NCBI GenBank assembly: GCA_964398805.1
Contig: CAYNNI010000020.1
Coordinates: forward strand, 1-18,659
Source of the DNA: CAISDH01 sp964398805
GTDB taxonomy: Archaea; Micrarchaeota; Micrarchaeia; Micrarchaeales; Micrarchaeaceae
Direction: 5' to 3'
DNA: 18,659 nucleotides
The notes under the pieces are model-generated. The model searched no databases, was not told where the DNA came from, and saw nothing but the letters and a program-made list of their open reading frames with translations. The translations under genes and the position numbers were made by a program. This document shows, piece after piece, positions 6,122 through 12,539 of the stretch (the stretch's first letter is position 1; every line of letters starts with the position of its first letter).

Positions 6122-7694
6122 GCGGAACCGGCGCGGCATCATCCCGCCTCAGCATCGGCAATGCGGCCGCGGCCTCCTTCACCTTGCCATCCACGATCCC
6201 GTATTCCCTGAGGGCGCGCGACACATCGCATCTCTCCCTGAAGCCCACCATCGCCTTGACCATGACCTCGCCGTATTTGATCGGCTCCTCCCTACGCAGC
6301 TTCGTTATCGCGAGGAACGTGCCCTTGAAATCCTTGTACTCCTCCTCGTCGATCCAGTACGCGCGCCCGTCGATATCGAGGTTTATGCACTCCTGCAGGT
6401 CCTTCCCGAAGAACCAGCCGTTCTCGCCGTGGACTATCATCTCGCGCGATCCGCCGTCCCTTGAAGAGAGCGAAGGCACTCCGTTGATGCCCGCTTTCAT
6501 CTCGCTCGTCCCGCACGCCTCCCATCCTGAGAACGGGGTAAAGAGCAGCAGGTCGCTCCCGGCTACGATCACCTTTGCTTTGTCCATGTCGTAGTCCGGG
6601 ATGTACACGACATTCCTGCAGCTCGCGCTCAGGCTCCTGAATCGCTCCACGTATTCCGTGCCGAACCCGTCTTTGGGATGCCCCTTCCCAGAAAGCACGA
6701 ACACCGTGTTCGGGCCGTCTTCGGTATCGCGGATCAGCCTCTCGACCAGGTAAGGCCTTTTATATCGCACGATGCGCCTGTTCCACGATACAAACATCGT
6801 TTCGTCGTCGATGGGCAGGTCCGGCTTGTTCTGCCATGCCAGGTCAACCAGATCCATCCTGGCAAGCCGATGGGCCTTCAGGAAATCGTCGGTCTTTACA
6901 TCGGCAATGTCCCTGCCCGCAAGAAGCCTGGCTATCTGGGGATGGGTCCACCTGTCCAGGTTTACGCCGTTCGTCACGTAGCCTATCTTGTCCTTGTACT
7001 GGCCGAAGCAGTTGAGCACCATCCCGTGCTGCTTCTGCGATACGGCGAAAGCCTCCTTCACCTTGCCGAGAGCAAGCTCCGTCAGCATGACCTGGCCCCT
7101 GTCCGCCTTGAAGCCGAAAACCTTTTCCAGGAATTCCGCAGAGAAGTAGGGGTGCCCCCACGGGCCCTGAGTGTGTATCACCAGCCTGGTTTTCTGCAGC
7201 AGGCTCTCCGGCACCGCAAGCACGAGAAGCGACGAGAGCGACTCCTGCAGGTCTATGGTCTCGACGGCATCGGCGCCTATCCTTTCCATGACGTACTTTG
7301 CCGCCGCCTTGGCCAGGAGCGCATATTTTACCATCTCGTCCTCGTAGGAGTCCTCGGAATAGAGCTGCCGCGAGGCGTTTACCGCTCTCTCGGGAGAAAG
7401 CGGCTCCAGGAATACTGCCTTCGCCGATCCCTTCTTCACGATCCACGGCCTCACGGCCGCAGTGCCAAGAGCTCCAAGATCCACAGCCAGCTCGGGCTCA
7501 GGCGCCATTATCTTTTCCACGCCATGCACATTGCTGTTCGCGTAGCCTTTCTTATGGAGGAGCGTGATTGCGCAGTAGTCGATGCCTGATTTTGCAGCGG
7601 CGTAGAACTTGTCCCCCTCAAGGATTCCAAGGCCTCCCGCGAAGACGGGAAACTCATCAAGGGCTATCTCGGGAGTGACGCTGACGTATGTCAT
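6102..7694 (-). CDS. Divergent GT35 alpha-glucan phosphorylase
   Basis: Members of this family release glucose-1-phosphate from alpha-1,4-glucans using pyridoxal phosphate. The 530 residues fit the short archaeal/bacterial type, smaller than the ~800-residue classical enzymes. N-terminal PEIALDEFPVFAGGLGILEGD matches the family's 'E-I-A ... S-G-G-L-G-V-L-A-G-D'. The motif VTNGVNLDRW, then RRIVRYKRPYLVERL, FVLSGKGHPKD and YIPDYDMDKAKVIVAGSD follow in the correct order. WEACGTSEMKAGINGVPSLS contains Lys400, the predicted PLP Schiff-base lysine, followed by NGWFFG. Several normally conserved stretches differ: IDLQESLSSL where family members have an N-E-G-H motif, and HTQGPWGH for HTPVxAGH. ATG 7694 is chosen because the upstream extension of the open frame has no family similarity. 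Convergent with the glycosyltransferase gene (12 bases apart). Family is secure; phosphorylase activity on glycogen is inferred. Confidence 0.8.
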   Translation of the reverse strand: MTYVSVTPEIALDEFPVFAGGLGILEGDKFYAAAKSGIDYCAITLLHKKGYANSNVHGVEKIMAPEPELAVDLGALGTAAVRPWIVKKGSAKAVFLEPLSPERAVNASRQLYSEDSYEDEMVKYALLAKAAAKYVMERIGADAVETIDLQESLSSLLVLAVPESLLQKTRLVIHTQGPWGHPYFSAEFLEKVFGFKADRGQVMLTELALGKVKEAFAVSQKQHGMVLNCFGQYKDKIGYVTNGVNLDRWTHPQIARLLAGRDIADVKTDDFLKAHRLARMDLVDLAWQNKPDLPIDDETMFVSWNRRIVRYKRPYLVERLIRDTEDGPNTVFVLSGKGHPKDGFGTEYVERFRSLSASCRNVVYIPDYDMDKAKVIVAGSDLLLFTPFSGWEACGTSEMKAGINGVPSLSSRDGGSREMIVHGENGWFFGKDLQECINLDIDGRAYWIDEEEYKDFKGTFLAITKLRREEPIKYGEVMVKAMVGFRERCDVSRALREYGIVDGKVKEAAAALPMLRRDDAAPVPQKLRSA

Positions 7695-7771
7695 GCCGTC
7701 CCCCAGTTGGTGTTGCTCGGCGTCGTGCGGGCGCAAGCAGCGCGAATCTGAATTAGCTCCTCTTTGCAAGA

Positions 7772-7783
7772 CAAATATAAAAG
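7772..7783. promoter_or_regulatory. Shared TATA box for two divergent genes
   Basis: CAAATATAAAAG reads as a TATA element on the plus strand, and its complement CTTTTATATTTG reads as one on the minus strand. Predicted starts ~26 bases away would give leaders of about 48 bases (LRV gene, ATG 7852) and 57 bases (phosphorylase, ATG 7694). No second clear TATA box is present in the 157-base gap. Confidence 0.4.
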
Positions 7784-7851
7784 CATGCTCTATGCGCGTG
7801 ACTCGCCAGCAACGCCTAAACATCTCCTAAAAGAAAACACCTTGTGATAGG

Positions 7852-8286
7852 ATGGGCATCTTCAATGGTCACGAGAAGAAAACGATTCAGCAGGTCATCG
7901 CGGATCTGGGGGAGCAGCCCGCAAGAGAGCCTTCCCTCAAGGAGCGGGCAAAGGAGCAGCGCAAAGAGGCGGAGGCGCAGCCGAAGGAGGCGCAGGAGCG
8001 CAAGGACAGGGAAGAGGCCGGCGCATCCAGCGACCCGAAGGCGCTGAACGCGCTAAGCAAGGACGTCGTAACAAGGGAGCTTGCGGCTGGCAACGCGCAC
8101 GCCCCTGAAGAGGCACAGGAAAGGCTGAGCAAAGACCCATATGCCGTTGTCAGGCTTGCAGTCGCAGGCACTTCCAGGAGCAGGAAAATTCTCGAGCGCC
8201 TGGCCGACCCCAAACATGAGGAGGATGCTGACGTGACGCGCGAGGCGGAGCAGTCCCTCGCTTCGCTGGCAAGCGGCACGGCATAG
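7852..8286 (+). CDS. Small LRV/HEAT-like repeat protein with charged N-terminal region
   Basis: The protein has 144 residues. Residues ~25-60 are a Glu/Lys/Arg/Gln-rich helix-forming stretch, possibly coiled coil or disordered. Residues ~70-140 resemble the leucine-rich repeat variant (LRV) pattern: VTRELAAGNAHAPEEAQERL, then SKDPYAVVRLAVAGTSRSRK, then ILERLADP. The V-R-L-A-V-A-G and 'L-x-x-L-x-x-D-P' spacing are typical of LRV units, which form a curved helical scaffold for protein contacts. No catalytic motif is seen. ATG 7852 follows TGTGATAG by one base, close to GGTGATCC. It is divergent from the phosphorylase and upstream of the L7Ae operon, which has its own promoter. Function unknown; a binding or scaffold role is an inference from the repeat type only. 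Confidence 0.65.
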   Translation: MGIFNGHEKKTIQQVIADLGEQPAREPSLKERAKEQRKEAEAQPKEAQERKDREEAGASSDPKALNALSKDVVTRELAAGNAHAPEEAQERLSKDPYAVVRLAVAGTSRSRKILERLADPKHEEDADVTREAEQSLASLASGTA

Positions 8287-8330
8287 GCGTCGGAAGCGCG
8301 CGGGGAAGCGCAGGCAAAGCATCAGAAAGG

Positions 8331-8338
8331 TTATATAG
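8331..8338 (+). promoter_or_regulatory. TATA box of the L7Ae-S28e-L24e operon
   Basis: TTATATAG is preceded by AGAAAGG. By comparison with the nuoH promoter (29 bases from first T to the start) transcription should begin near A8360. That leaves a ~76-base leader before the L7Ae ATG at 8436. Confidence 0.65.
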
Positions 8339-8357
8339 CTTTCGCGCCTAATACCTC

Positions 8358-8384
8358 CTACGCAATGACAAAGGTAGAGCGTAG
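8358..8384 (+). promoter_or_regulatory. Putative kink-turn/kink-loop in the L7Ae leader
   Basis: CTACGC (8358-8363) pairs perfectly with GCGTAG (8379-8384). The 15-base loop reads AAU-GA-CAAAGGUA-GA. A three-base bulge ending in U, then GA on the 5' strand and GA directly before the 3' stem strand, is the arrangement of tandem sheared G-A pairs in a kink-turn. The non-canonical stem would be replaced by an 8-base loop, as in archaeal kink-loops bound by L7Ae. The predicted transcript start near 8360 may cut the stem to ACGC/GCGT (four pairs), which weakens the call. Confidence 0.35.
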
Positions 8385-8435
8385 TCGCCTTAATCTTCCT
8401 GCGTGACCTGGATAAATAAATCCGACGGTGTTATC

Positions 8436-8855
8436 ATGGCAAAATCTTACGTCAAGTTCGAGGTATCTGAGGAGGTGGCTTCGAAGACCTACGAGGCTCT
8501 GCAGCTGGCGAAGCAGTCCGGGACCCTTAGGAAGGGCGCAAACGAGGTCACCAAGAGCATCGAGCGCGGCCTGGCCTCGTTCGTTGTCATCGCTGCCGAC
8601 GTAGATCCCGAGGAGGTGGTAGTCCACCTGCCGACGCTCTGCGAGCAGAAGAAGATCGCCTATTCGTACGTGCCGAGCAAGACCGATCTCGGCAAGGCAA
8701 TAGGGCTCAACATATCGTGCGCGGCCATCGCTGTTGAAAACGCAGGCAAGGCCGCACCGCAGATAAAGGAGATAGTTTCAAGAGTGACGGGCATGGCCCC
8801 AAAGGAGCAGGCGCAGAAGCCCGCGCAGACAGAAAAGGCGGAGAAGAAGCAGTGA
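8436..8855 (+). CDS. rpl7ae: Ribosomal protein L7Ae (eL8; kink-turn-binding protein)
   Basis: L7Ae binds kink-turns in 23S rRNA and in box C/D and H/ACA guide RNAs, and in many archaea in RNase P RNA. The 139 residues contain the RNA-binding signature RKGANEVTKSIERG (residues 32-45, with Asn36, Glu37 and Lys40), then VVIAADVDPEEVVVHLPTLC and YVPSKTDLGKAIGL. The last ~20 residues are a Lys/Gln/Ala-rich tail beyond the usual end (family ~120 residues). ATG 8436 is chosen because GGTG (8427-8430) lies five bases upstream and the family N-terminus starts here; an in-frame GTG at 8403 would add 11 residues without family support. The first gene of a three-gene ribosomal operon. Its leader may allow autoregulation. 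Confidence 0.94.
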   Translation: MAKSYVKFEVSEEVASKTYEALQLAKQSGTLRKGANEVTKSIERGLASFVVIAADVDPEEVVVHLPTLCEQKKIAYSYVPSKTDLGKAIGLNISCAAIAVENAGKAAPQIKEIVSRVTGMAPKEQAQKPAQTEKAEKKQ

Positions 8856-8861
8856 ATGCCC

Positions 8862-9131
8862 ATGGCCGACCAGCAGCCCCAGCAGCAGCCCCAACAGGCG
8901 CAGCAACAGCAGAGGCCGGCATTTGCAGGCTTTCCCGCGGAAGTGGTCGACGTTGTGCGCACGGCCAAGACCGGCATATCCGGAGAGGTCTATTCCATCT
9001 CCTGCAGGATACTCGAAGGCAACGACAGGGGCAGGATCATAAGGCGCAACGTGTTCGGGCCGATAAAGATCGGAGACGTCATAAGGCTCCCCGACACGAG
9101 CAGGGAGGCAAGGGAAATCAAGGTCAAGTAG
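8862..9131 (+). CDS. rps28e: Small-subunit ribosomal protein S28e (eS28) with Gln-rich N-terminus
   Basis: The core FPAEVVDVVRTAKTGISGEV, then CRILEGNDRGRIIRRNVFGP and the C-terminal IGDVIRLPDTSREAREIKVK match archaeal/eukaryotic S28e, an OB-fold protein near the mRNA exit channel. LPDTSREAREI corresponds to the L-x-E-T-E-R-E-A-R-x-L family end. Ahead of the core are about 20 residues dominated by Gln and Pro (QQPQQQPQQAQQQQ), absent from typical ~70-residue homologues. ATG 8862 (89 residues) is preferred because AGTG (8851-8854) gives normal spacing; ATG 8856, directly after the L7Ae stop, would add two residues. Translation is probably coupled to L7Ae. L24e follows after 8 bases. Confidence 0.92.
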   Translation: MADQQPQQQPQQAQQQQRPAFAGFPAEVVDVVRTAKTGISGEVYSISCRILEGNDRGRIIRRNVFGPIKIGDVIRLPDTSREAREIKVK

Positions 9132-9139
9132 GCGCTTAA

Positions 9140-9319
9140 ATGAAATGCAGCTACTGCACGGCGGAGATAAGGAAGGGAACCGGCACCATATTCGTCACCA
9201 AGGCGGGCGCAATCAGCTATTTCTGCTCGAACCGCTGCTACCAGAACAGCATAGTTCTGCGCAGGAAGCCTCGCAAGGCGCAGAAAAGGACTTGGGAATC
9301 TGCGCCGAAGGCAAAGTAA
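9140..9319 (+). CDS. rpl24e: Large-subunit ribosomal protein L24e (eL24)
   Basis: This 59-residue zinc-ribbon protein reads MKCSYCTAEIRKGTGTIFV at its start. The metal ligands are CSYC (Cys3, Cys6) and CSNRC (Cys29, Cys33), a C-x2-C/C-x3-C set as in archaeal L24e. The following NSIVLRRKPRKAQKRTWES matches the family's basic R-N-P-R-K-x-x-W-T end. The length is normal for archaeal L24e (~55-65). The gene order L7Ae-S28e-L24e is common in archaea, where a nucleoside diphosphate kinase gene often follows. Here instead an opposite-strand gene ends 10 bases later. Identity is well supported despite the short length. Confidence 0.9.
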   Translation: MKCSYCTAEIRKGTGTIFVTKAGAISYFCSNRCYQNSIVLRRKPRKAQKRTWESAPKAK

Positions 9320-9329
9320 AGCAGCAGAG

Positions 9330-9542
9330 CTATTTTATCTCCTCGACCACGACGCCCTTCATGTCGACGTTGTCGAATGCGTCCCCGACCAGGTTTTCTA
9401 TCCCGAACTTCATGAGCTTCGCCTGGTACCTGGAGAGGAACACCTTCCTGCCGGCGCTGTCCTTTATTATGTAGGCGCCGCTGTCGTCCACGGTCACGAG
9501 GATGCTCTCGTTGCCCTTGTTTATCCTATAGGTCCTGGACAT
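9330..9542 (-). CDS. Conserved-looking small protein of unknown function (70 aa)
   Basis: I do not recognise this protein. From ATG 9542 it reads MSRTYRINKGNESILVTVDD and ends VVVEEIK. It is rich in short alternating beta-strand patterns (ILVTVDDSGAYIIKD, GRKVFLSRYQ), suggesting a small beta-sheet or beta-alpha domain, and is acidic at the C-terminus. No catalytic motif, membrane segment or metal-binding cysteine pair is seen. The start overlaps the upstream gene's stop by one base (TGATG), so the two are almost certainly co-transcribed and translationally coupled. A longer upstream open frame exists, but it runs through the coding sequence of the upstream gene and lacks sensible composition. 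Confidence 0.7.
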   Translation of the reverse strand: MSRTYRINKGNESILVTVDDSGAYIIKDSAGRKVFLSRYQAKLMKFGIENLVGDAFDNVDMKGVVVEEIK

Positions 9543-9904
9543 CAACCCACACACGCAATGCTCTCCAGCTGCTCCAGCCTTTCCGCGATGGCGCCGTCCT
9601 CGTCGTACACGAAGGTCGTTATGCCCACGCTGTAGCTGTCCGGGAAGTTGCTGGGGCGCGTGTAGAGCTTTAGCTGCTTCGCCCTGCTCTCGCCCGGCTT
9701 CACTATGCCAACGCGCATCTTCCCTGCATCGAGCTCCCTGTCCGGCGCAAGCGATAGCGGCGATTTCATCGCTATCTCGCACTCGCACCAGTATGCCTTC
9801 GCTACGTCGAGATTCTCCAACGAGATGCTCATCGTGGCCTCGTTCCTGTTGTAGGCCTTGAGGCTCTGCGGGTCGAAGCTCGCCATGACGCGGACAACCG
9901 CCAT
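9542..9904 (-). CDS. Unknown ~120-aa protein, probable beta-sandwich (Ig-like) domain
   Basis: From ATG 9904 the protein reads MAVVRVMASFDPQSLKAYNR and has about 120 residues. Alternating hydrophobic strands (ATMSISLENL, KAYWCECEIAM, SVGITTFVYDEDG) and the sequence KMRVGIVKPGESRAKQLKLYTR resemble a small immunoglobulin-like or NEW3-like beta sandwich. There is no signal peptide or membrane span, so a cytoplasmic place is likely. GTG 9937 would add 11 residues. ATG 9904 is preferred because AATAAATATC (minus strand, ~9924-9933) would place the transcript start at or next to it, giving a leaderless mRNA. It is the first gene of a two-gene operon with the 70-residue protein. Function unknown; the fold call is a guess from the strand pattern. 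Confidence 0.65.
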   Translation of the reverse strand: MAVVRVMASFDPQSLKAYNRNEATMSISLENLDVAKAYWCECEIAMKSPLSLAPDRELDAGKMRVGIVKPGESRAKQLKLYTRPSNFPDSYSVGITTFVYDEDGAIAERLEQLESIACVG

Positions 9905-9923
9905 GTGTATGCTTTCTCGCAAA

Positions 9924-9934
9924 AGATATTTATT
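9924..9934. promoter_or_regulatory. TATA element in a 61-base divergent promoter
   Basis: AGATATTTATT reads as ATATTTAT on plus and AATAAATATC on minus. It lies ~26 bases from ATG 9904 on the minus side (leaderless) and would place the plus-strand start near 9955, 11 bases before ATG 9966. A second TATA-like stretch, TTATAT at 9948-9953, could serve the minus strand with a ~20-base leader. Confidence 0.4.
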
Positions 9935-9965
9935 CACATGCCGTTAGTTATATGCGTGCTTTTTC

Positions 9966-10424
9966 ATGGAGGTCAACGAAGCAAAGCTGATTGAGCGCGA
10001 GCTCACGCTGCGGAACCTCCAGATGACAAAGGAGGTAATGGAGACCCGCAGGTCCATAGTGCGCTGGCTCGCCCTCGCACTCGGCGTCATAAGCCCCGGC
10101 GAATCCCGGCTCAGCGCGGTCTCGGTGCTGGACGCGGTGCTGTACTTCCAGTTCAACGAGATGAAGGATCCCACAGTGCCGGAGCTGATGGAGTACATAG
10201 CCAAGGCGTGGGGCCCGATAAATGAGAAGACGCTCAGATACCACTTACTACAGCTCAAGAAGGCTACGATAGTCGACAACGAGAAGGGCAGGTACTTCTT
10301 GGTGAAGCCGGGAATAGGCGACAGGTACGACGCCGAGGCGTGGGTGAGGGGCTATCTGGAGCTCCAGATTAACCCGATACGCGACAAGATAAGCATTGCG
10401 CTAAAGGAGCTTAAAACGAGATGA
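9966..10424 (+). CDS. Winged-helix DNA-binding protein
   Basis: This 152-residue soluble protein starts with a charged helix (residues 1-28), then a hydrophobic helix RRSIVRWLALALGVISPGES that looks amphipathic or packing-related. The segment ~68-115 fits a winged helix: DPTVPELMEYIAKAW, then INEKTLRYHLLQLKKATIV as recognition helix, then DNEKGRYFLVKP as the wing. The C-terminal helix (LQINPIRDKISIALKELK) could be a dimerisation helix. No ligand or metal-binding motif is seen. Its TGA lies 4 bases before the start of the large surface-protein gene, so the pair is an operon and the regulator may act on its own operon or the divergent genes. DNA binding is inferred from fold pattern only. Confidence 0.6.
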   Translation: MEVNEAKLIERELTLRNLQMTKEVMETRRSIVRWLALALGVISPGESRLSAVSVLDAVLYFQFNEMKDPTVPELMEYIAKAWGPINEKTLRYHLLQLKKATIVDNEKGRYFLVKPGIGDRYDAEAWVRGYLELQINPIRDKISIALKELKTR

Positions 10425-10428
10425 ATCG

Positions 10429-12243
10429 ATGGATGATCCAGAAACTTCGAAGGAGCAGAAGAAGGCCCCGCGTTCCGGTGCGGATCGGGCGGCAGAGGCG
10501 CCCGCGCACCACGCCGCTCACGAGCACGAGAATGCCCGCGGCGCCGCGCACGCGTCAAAGGGCTCCCCAGACACAAAGCTTTTCTACGGTATCTTCGCCG
10601 CGATTGTGGTCATTGCAGTTGTCGCTGCGGTGATAAAGCTGCTGAGCCCAGGCATAAGCGCATCCGTGTCGCTCAGCACGAACACAGTCGTGACGTACCC
10701 GTACCAGACCTCGTACTTCTCCGTGCGGGTGGACAACACCGGCAAGACCAGCATAAGCAAGCTCGTGATAGGCTTCTACCTCAACGGAAACGCGGTGCAC
10801 TACAGCACGGTCGACGTCCCGGCGGGAAGCAGCAACACAGTGTACGAGAACTACACCTACCAGGCCGGAGGCAACTACAGCTTCTCCGCCATAGCGGACC
10901 CTGCGCACGTTGCCAATATGAAGGACAGGAACAACGCCCAGAGCTCGCTGGAGGTGCAGATACAGCAGCCGGAGTCGCCCGACATATATACATCGCTGCC
11001 TAACGTAAGCATAGCGTACACCCACAGCTTCACGATGTCCGGGCGCGGCCTCATCGCCTCAGCCGCGACAGCAGAAGGCTACAATGTAAGCGTATACACC
11101 GACATGTTCTCCCCGGCAAAGAACGTGCTGACAAAGCTGTTCGAGAATCTCTACGTCTTCGTGGCTTACGTCAACGGCGCTTATGTGAGGTACAGCGACA
11201 ACCGCACCGCATCCGCGATATGGCTGCAGGGCACGCTGCAAGCGCCGCTCGTAGGTTACGTGCTTTCCACATTCCACTTCAACCAATCCAACTACACAAT
11301 GAATGGCACAGAGATAAGCTACGCCAAGGTCAACAACCAGACCAGCATATGCTACCTCTACACAAAGGGCTGGACCAAGATATTCACGTACTATAATGCG
11401 AGCGCGGACGGCAGCTGCAAGGACTTCGCGGGCAGCTACTATGCCCCTGATGAAAGCAACGCCATCGTGGCGCAGATAAAGGCCAACAAGAACCTCACCA
11501 AATACCAGTCCGGATTCTTCTACACCAACTCCACGACGCTCGGCTCGGGGCTCTCGCTGAGCGACAACTCCGGCCTGGCCGGGCTCATAGTATTCCAGAA
11601 CCAGTACGGCTTCTTCACCAGCTACATCCAGAACACCTCTGCTTTCAGCGAGACAGCGCCGACTTGCAAGGGCATGCTCGCCACCTACGGCAACACCAGC
11701 ATATGCTCCGTCTACGTGGCGCCCTCCAGCAACAGCACGCAGGGGTTCGGAATGGTCAACACGACCGAGCTTACCGGCAACTACAGGATAAGCCTCTACT
11801 CCCTGGTGAACCAGAGCAACCTGCTCGCGGCGCACCAGAACGGAGCATCGCTTATAAACGCGCTGCACATAACGCCGTCGATAGAGTGGAAGTCCGCCTT
11901 CGTGAGCACGTGCGCAATCGACAACGCGTCAATCGGCTGCAACGTGATGCGCTTCGACTACTACAACAGCACCGCATACCTTAGAATAGAGAACAGGCTC
12001 GCGAACGCGCTGACGATAAACACCTTCTCGTGCTACTCGCCAGGCCTTCGGCAGAACGAGACGGTCGGCGTCCAGGTGGCTTCCAACAGCACCGCCAGCA
12101 TCACAGCGAGATGCTACAACATACCTGTAGGCGGCATCGCCAGCGCATACACGGACTACGCGCTGTCGATGAACTACACCTATTCCGGCATCACGCAGAC
12201 AGTGACCGGATTGCTGAACGTGACCAACCCCGGGCTGAGGTAG
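10429..12243 (+). CDS. Large membrane-anchored surface protein with CARDB-like domain and many N-glycosylation sequons
   Basis: The protein has 604 residues. Residues 1-50 are cytoplasmic, charged and His/Ala-rich. Residues ~51-72 (LFYGIFAAIVVIAVVAAVIK) form the single membrane span, leaving ~530 residues outside. Residues ~75-190 resemble a CARDB/Ig-like repeat (YFSVRVDNTGKTSISKLVIG, then TVDVPAGSSNTVYENYTY). The rest is Ser/Thr/Asn/Tyr-rich with no known catalytic motif. I count 23 N-x-S/T sequons, strong evidence for an N-glycosylated exterior. Cysteines occur in scattered pairs that could form disulfides. ATG 10429 follows GATGAATC by one base and is 4 bases after the winged-helix gene stop. 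A structural surface, adhesion or secreted-complex role is plausible, but function is unknown. Confidence 0.7.
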   Translation: MDDPETSKEQKKAPRSGADRAAEAPAHHAAHEHENARGAAHASKGSPDTKLFYGIFAAIVVIAVVAAVIKLLSPGISASVSLSTNTVVTYPYQTSYFSVRVDNTGKTSISKLVIGFYLNGNAVHYSTVDVPAGSSNTVYENYTYQAGGNYSFSAIADPAHVANMKDRNNAQSSLEVQIQQPESPDIYTSLPNVSIAYTHSFTMSGRGLIASAATAEGYNVSVYTDMFSPAKNVLTKLFENLYVFVAYVNGAYVRYSDNRTASAIWLQGTLQAPLVGYVLSTFHFNQSNYTMNGTEISYAKVNNQTSICYLYTKGWTKIFTYYNASADGSCKDFAGSYYAPDESNAIVAQIKANKNLTKYQSGFFYTNSTTLGSGLSLSDNSGLAGLIVFQNQYGFFTSYIQNTSAFSETAPTCKGMLATYGNTSICSVYVAPSSNSTQGFGMVNTTELTGNYRISLYSLVNQSNLLAAHQNGASLINALHITPSIEWKSAFVSTCAIDNASIGCNVMRFDYYNSTAYLRIENRLANALTINTFSCYSPGLRQNETVGVQVASNSTASITARCYNIPVGGIASAYTDYALSMNYTYSGITQTVTGLLNVTNPGLR

Positions 12244-12248
12244 CGCCG

Positions 12249-12509
12249 CTACTCTACGAAGTCCTTCGCGCCCGTGCCCTCGGGGAAGGCCCTGCCGTTC
12301 TCAGCCTCCACCGGCAGGTGCGTCTCGTTGGCCACGCGCTGCAGCTCGCTCATGTCTAGAACGCGGTCAAGGAACAGCTCCACGAAGTGCGCGTTGCCGA
12401 GCTCCACGCGCCTCACCTTGAACACCTGGAACTGGAACATGCCGGACCTCTTCACCCGTATCCTTGCGTAGCCCTGCTTCAGTATTCTGGCAGCGTCCTC
12501 AGTCGCCAT
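12249..12509 (-). CDS. Small protein of unknown function (86 aa)
   Basis: I do not recognise this protein. It reads MATEDAARILKQGYARIRVK at the start; the middle FQFQVFKVRRVEL has a strand pattern and FVELFLDRVLDMSELQRVAN looks helical. It has mixed charge (basic first half, acidic second half), no membrane span and no cysteine. A basic N-terminal half could bind nucleic acid, but nothing specific supports that. It is convergent with the surface-protein gene (5 bases between stops) and divergent from nuoH. It has its own promoter: GAAGGTATATTA at 12540-12551 on the minus strand, predicting a start near 12517 and a leader of under 10 bases. Confidence 0.65.
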   Translation of the reverse strand: MATEDAARILKQGYARIRVKRSGMFQFQVFKVRRVELGNAHFVELFLDRVLDMSELQRVANETHLPVEAENGRAFPEGTGAKDFVE

Positions 12510-12539
12510 GTCAAGCGTTTATAGAATCTCTCGAAAGCG

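Noticed and set aside
6678..7589. A 303-codon open frame on the plus strand, antisense to the phosphorylase gene
   Set aside because: It lies wholly within the well-supported GT35 gene; the translation is Arg/His/Leu/Pro-rich with no family motif, as expected for a shadow frame in G+C-rich coding DNA.
7695..7823. A 43-residue N-terminal extension of the phosphorylase
   Set aside because: It crosses the shared TATA box and has no similarity to GT35 N-termini, which begin close to the T-Y-V-S-V-T-P-E-I-A stretch.
8338..8436. Box C/D guide RNA in the L7Ae leader
   Set aside because: An AUGA and a GUGA are present, but no full C box (RUGAUGA) or D box (CUGA) pair with terminal stem; the kink-loop reading fits better.
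8866..8912. Repetitive CAG/CCC-rich DNA that could suggest a tandem repeat or CRISPR-like array
   Set aside because: It is codon-level low complexity (Gln/Pro run) within S28e; there are no regular repeats with unique spacers. No CRISPR array is visible anywhere in the window.
9543..9788. A longer N-terminus for the 70-aa minus-strand protein
   Set aside because: The extra ~80 residues run through the neighbouring gene in another frame and look like shadow sequence; ATG 9542 gives the classic overlapping stop/start.
11059..11868. A 269-codon minus-strand open frame inside the surface-protein gene
   Set aside because: Antisense shadow; the plus-strand protein has coherent sequons, a membrane span and a CARDB-like domain.
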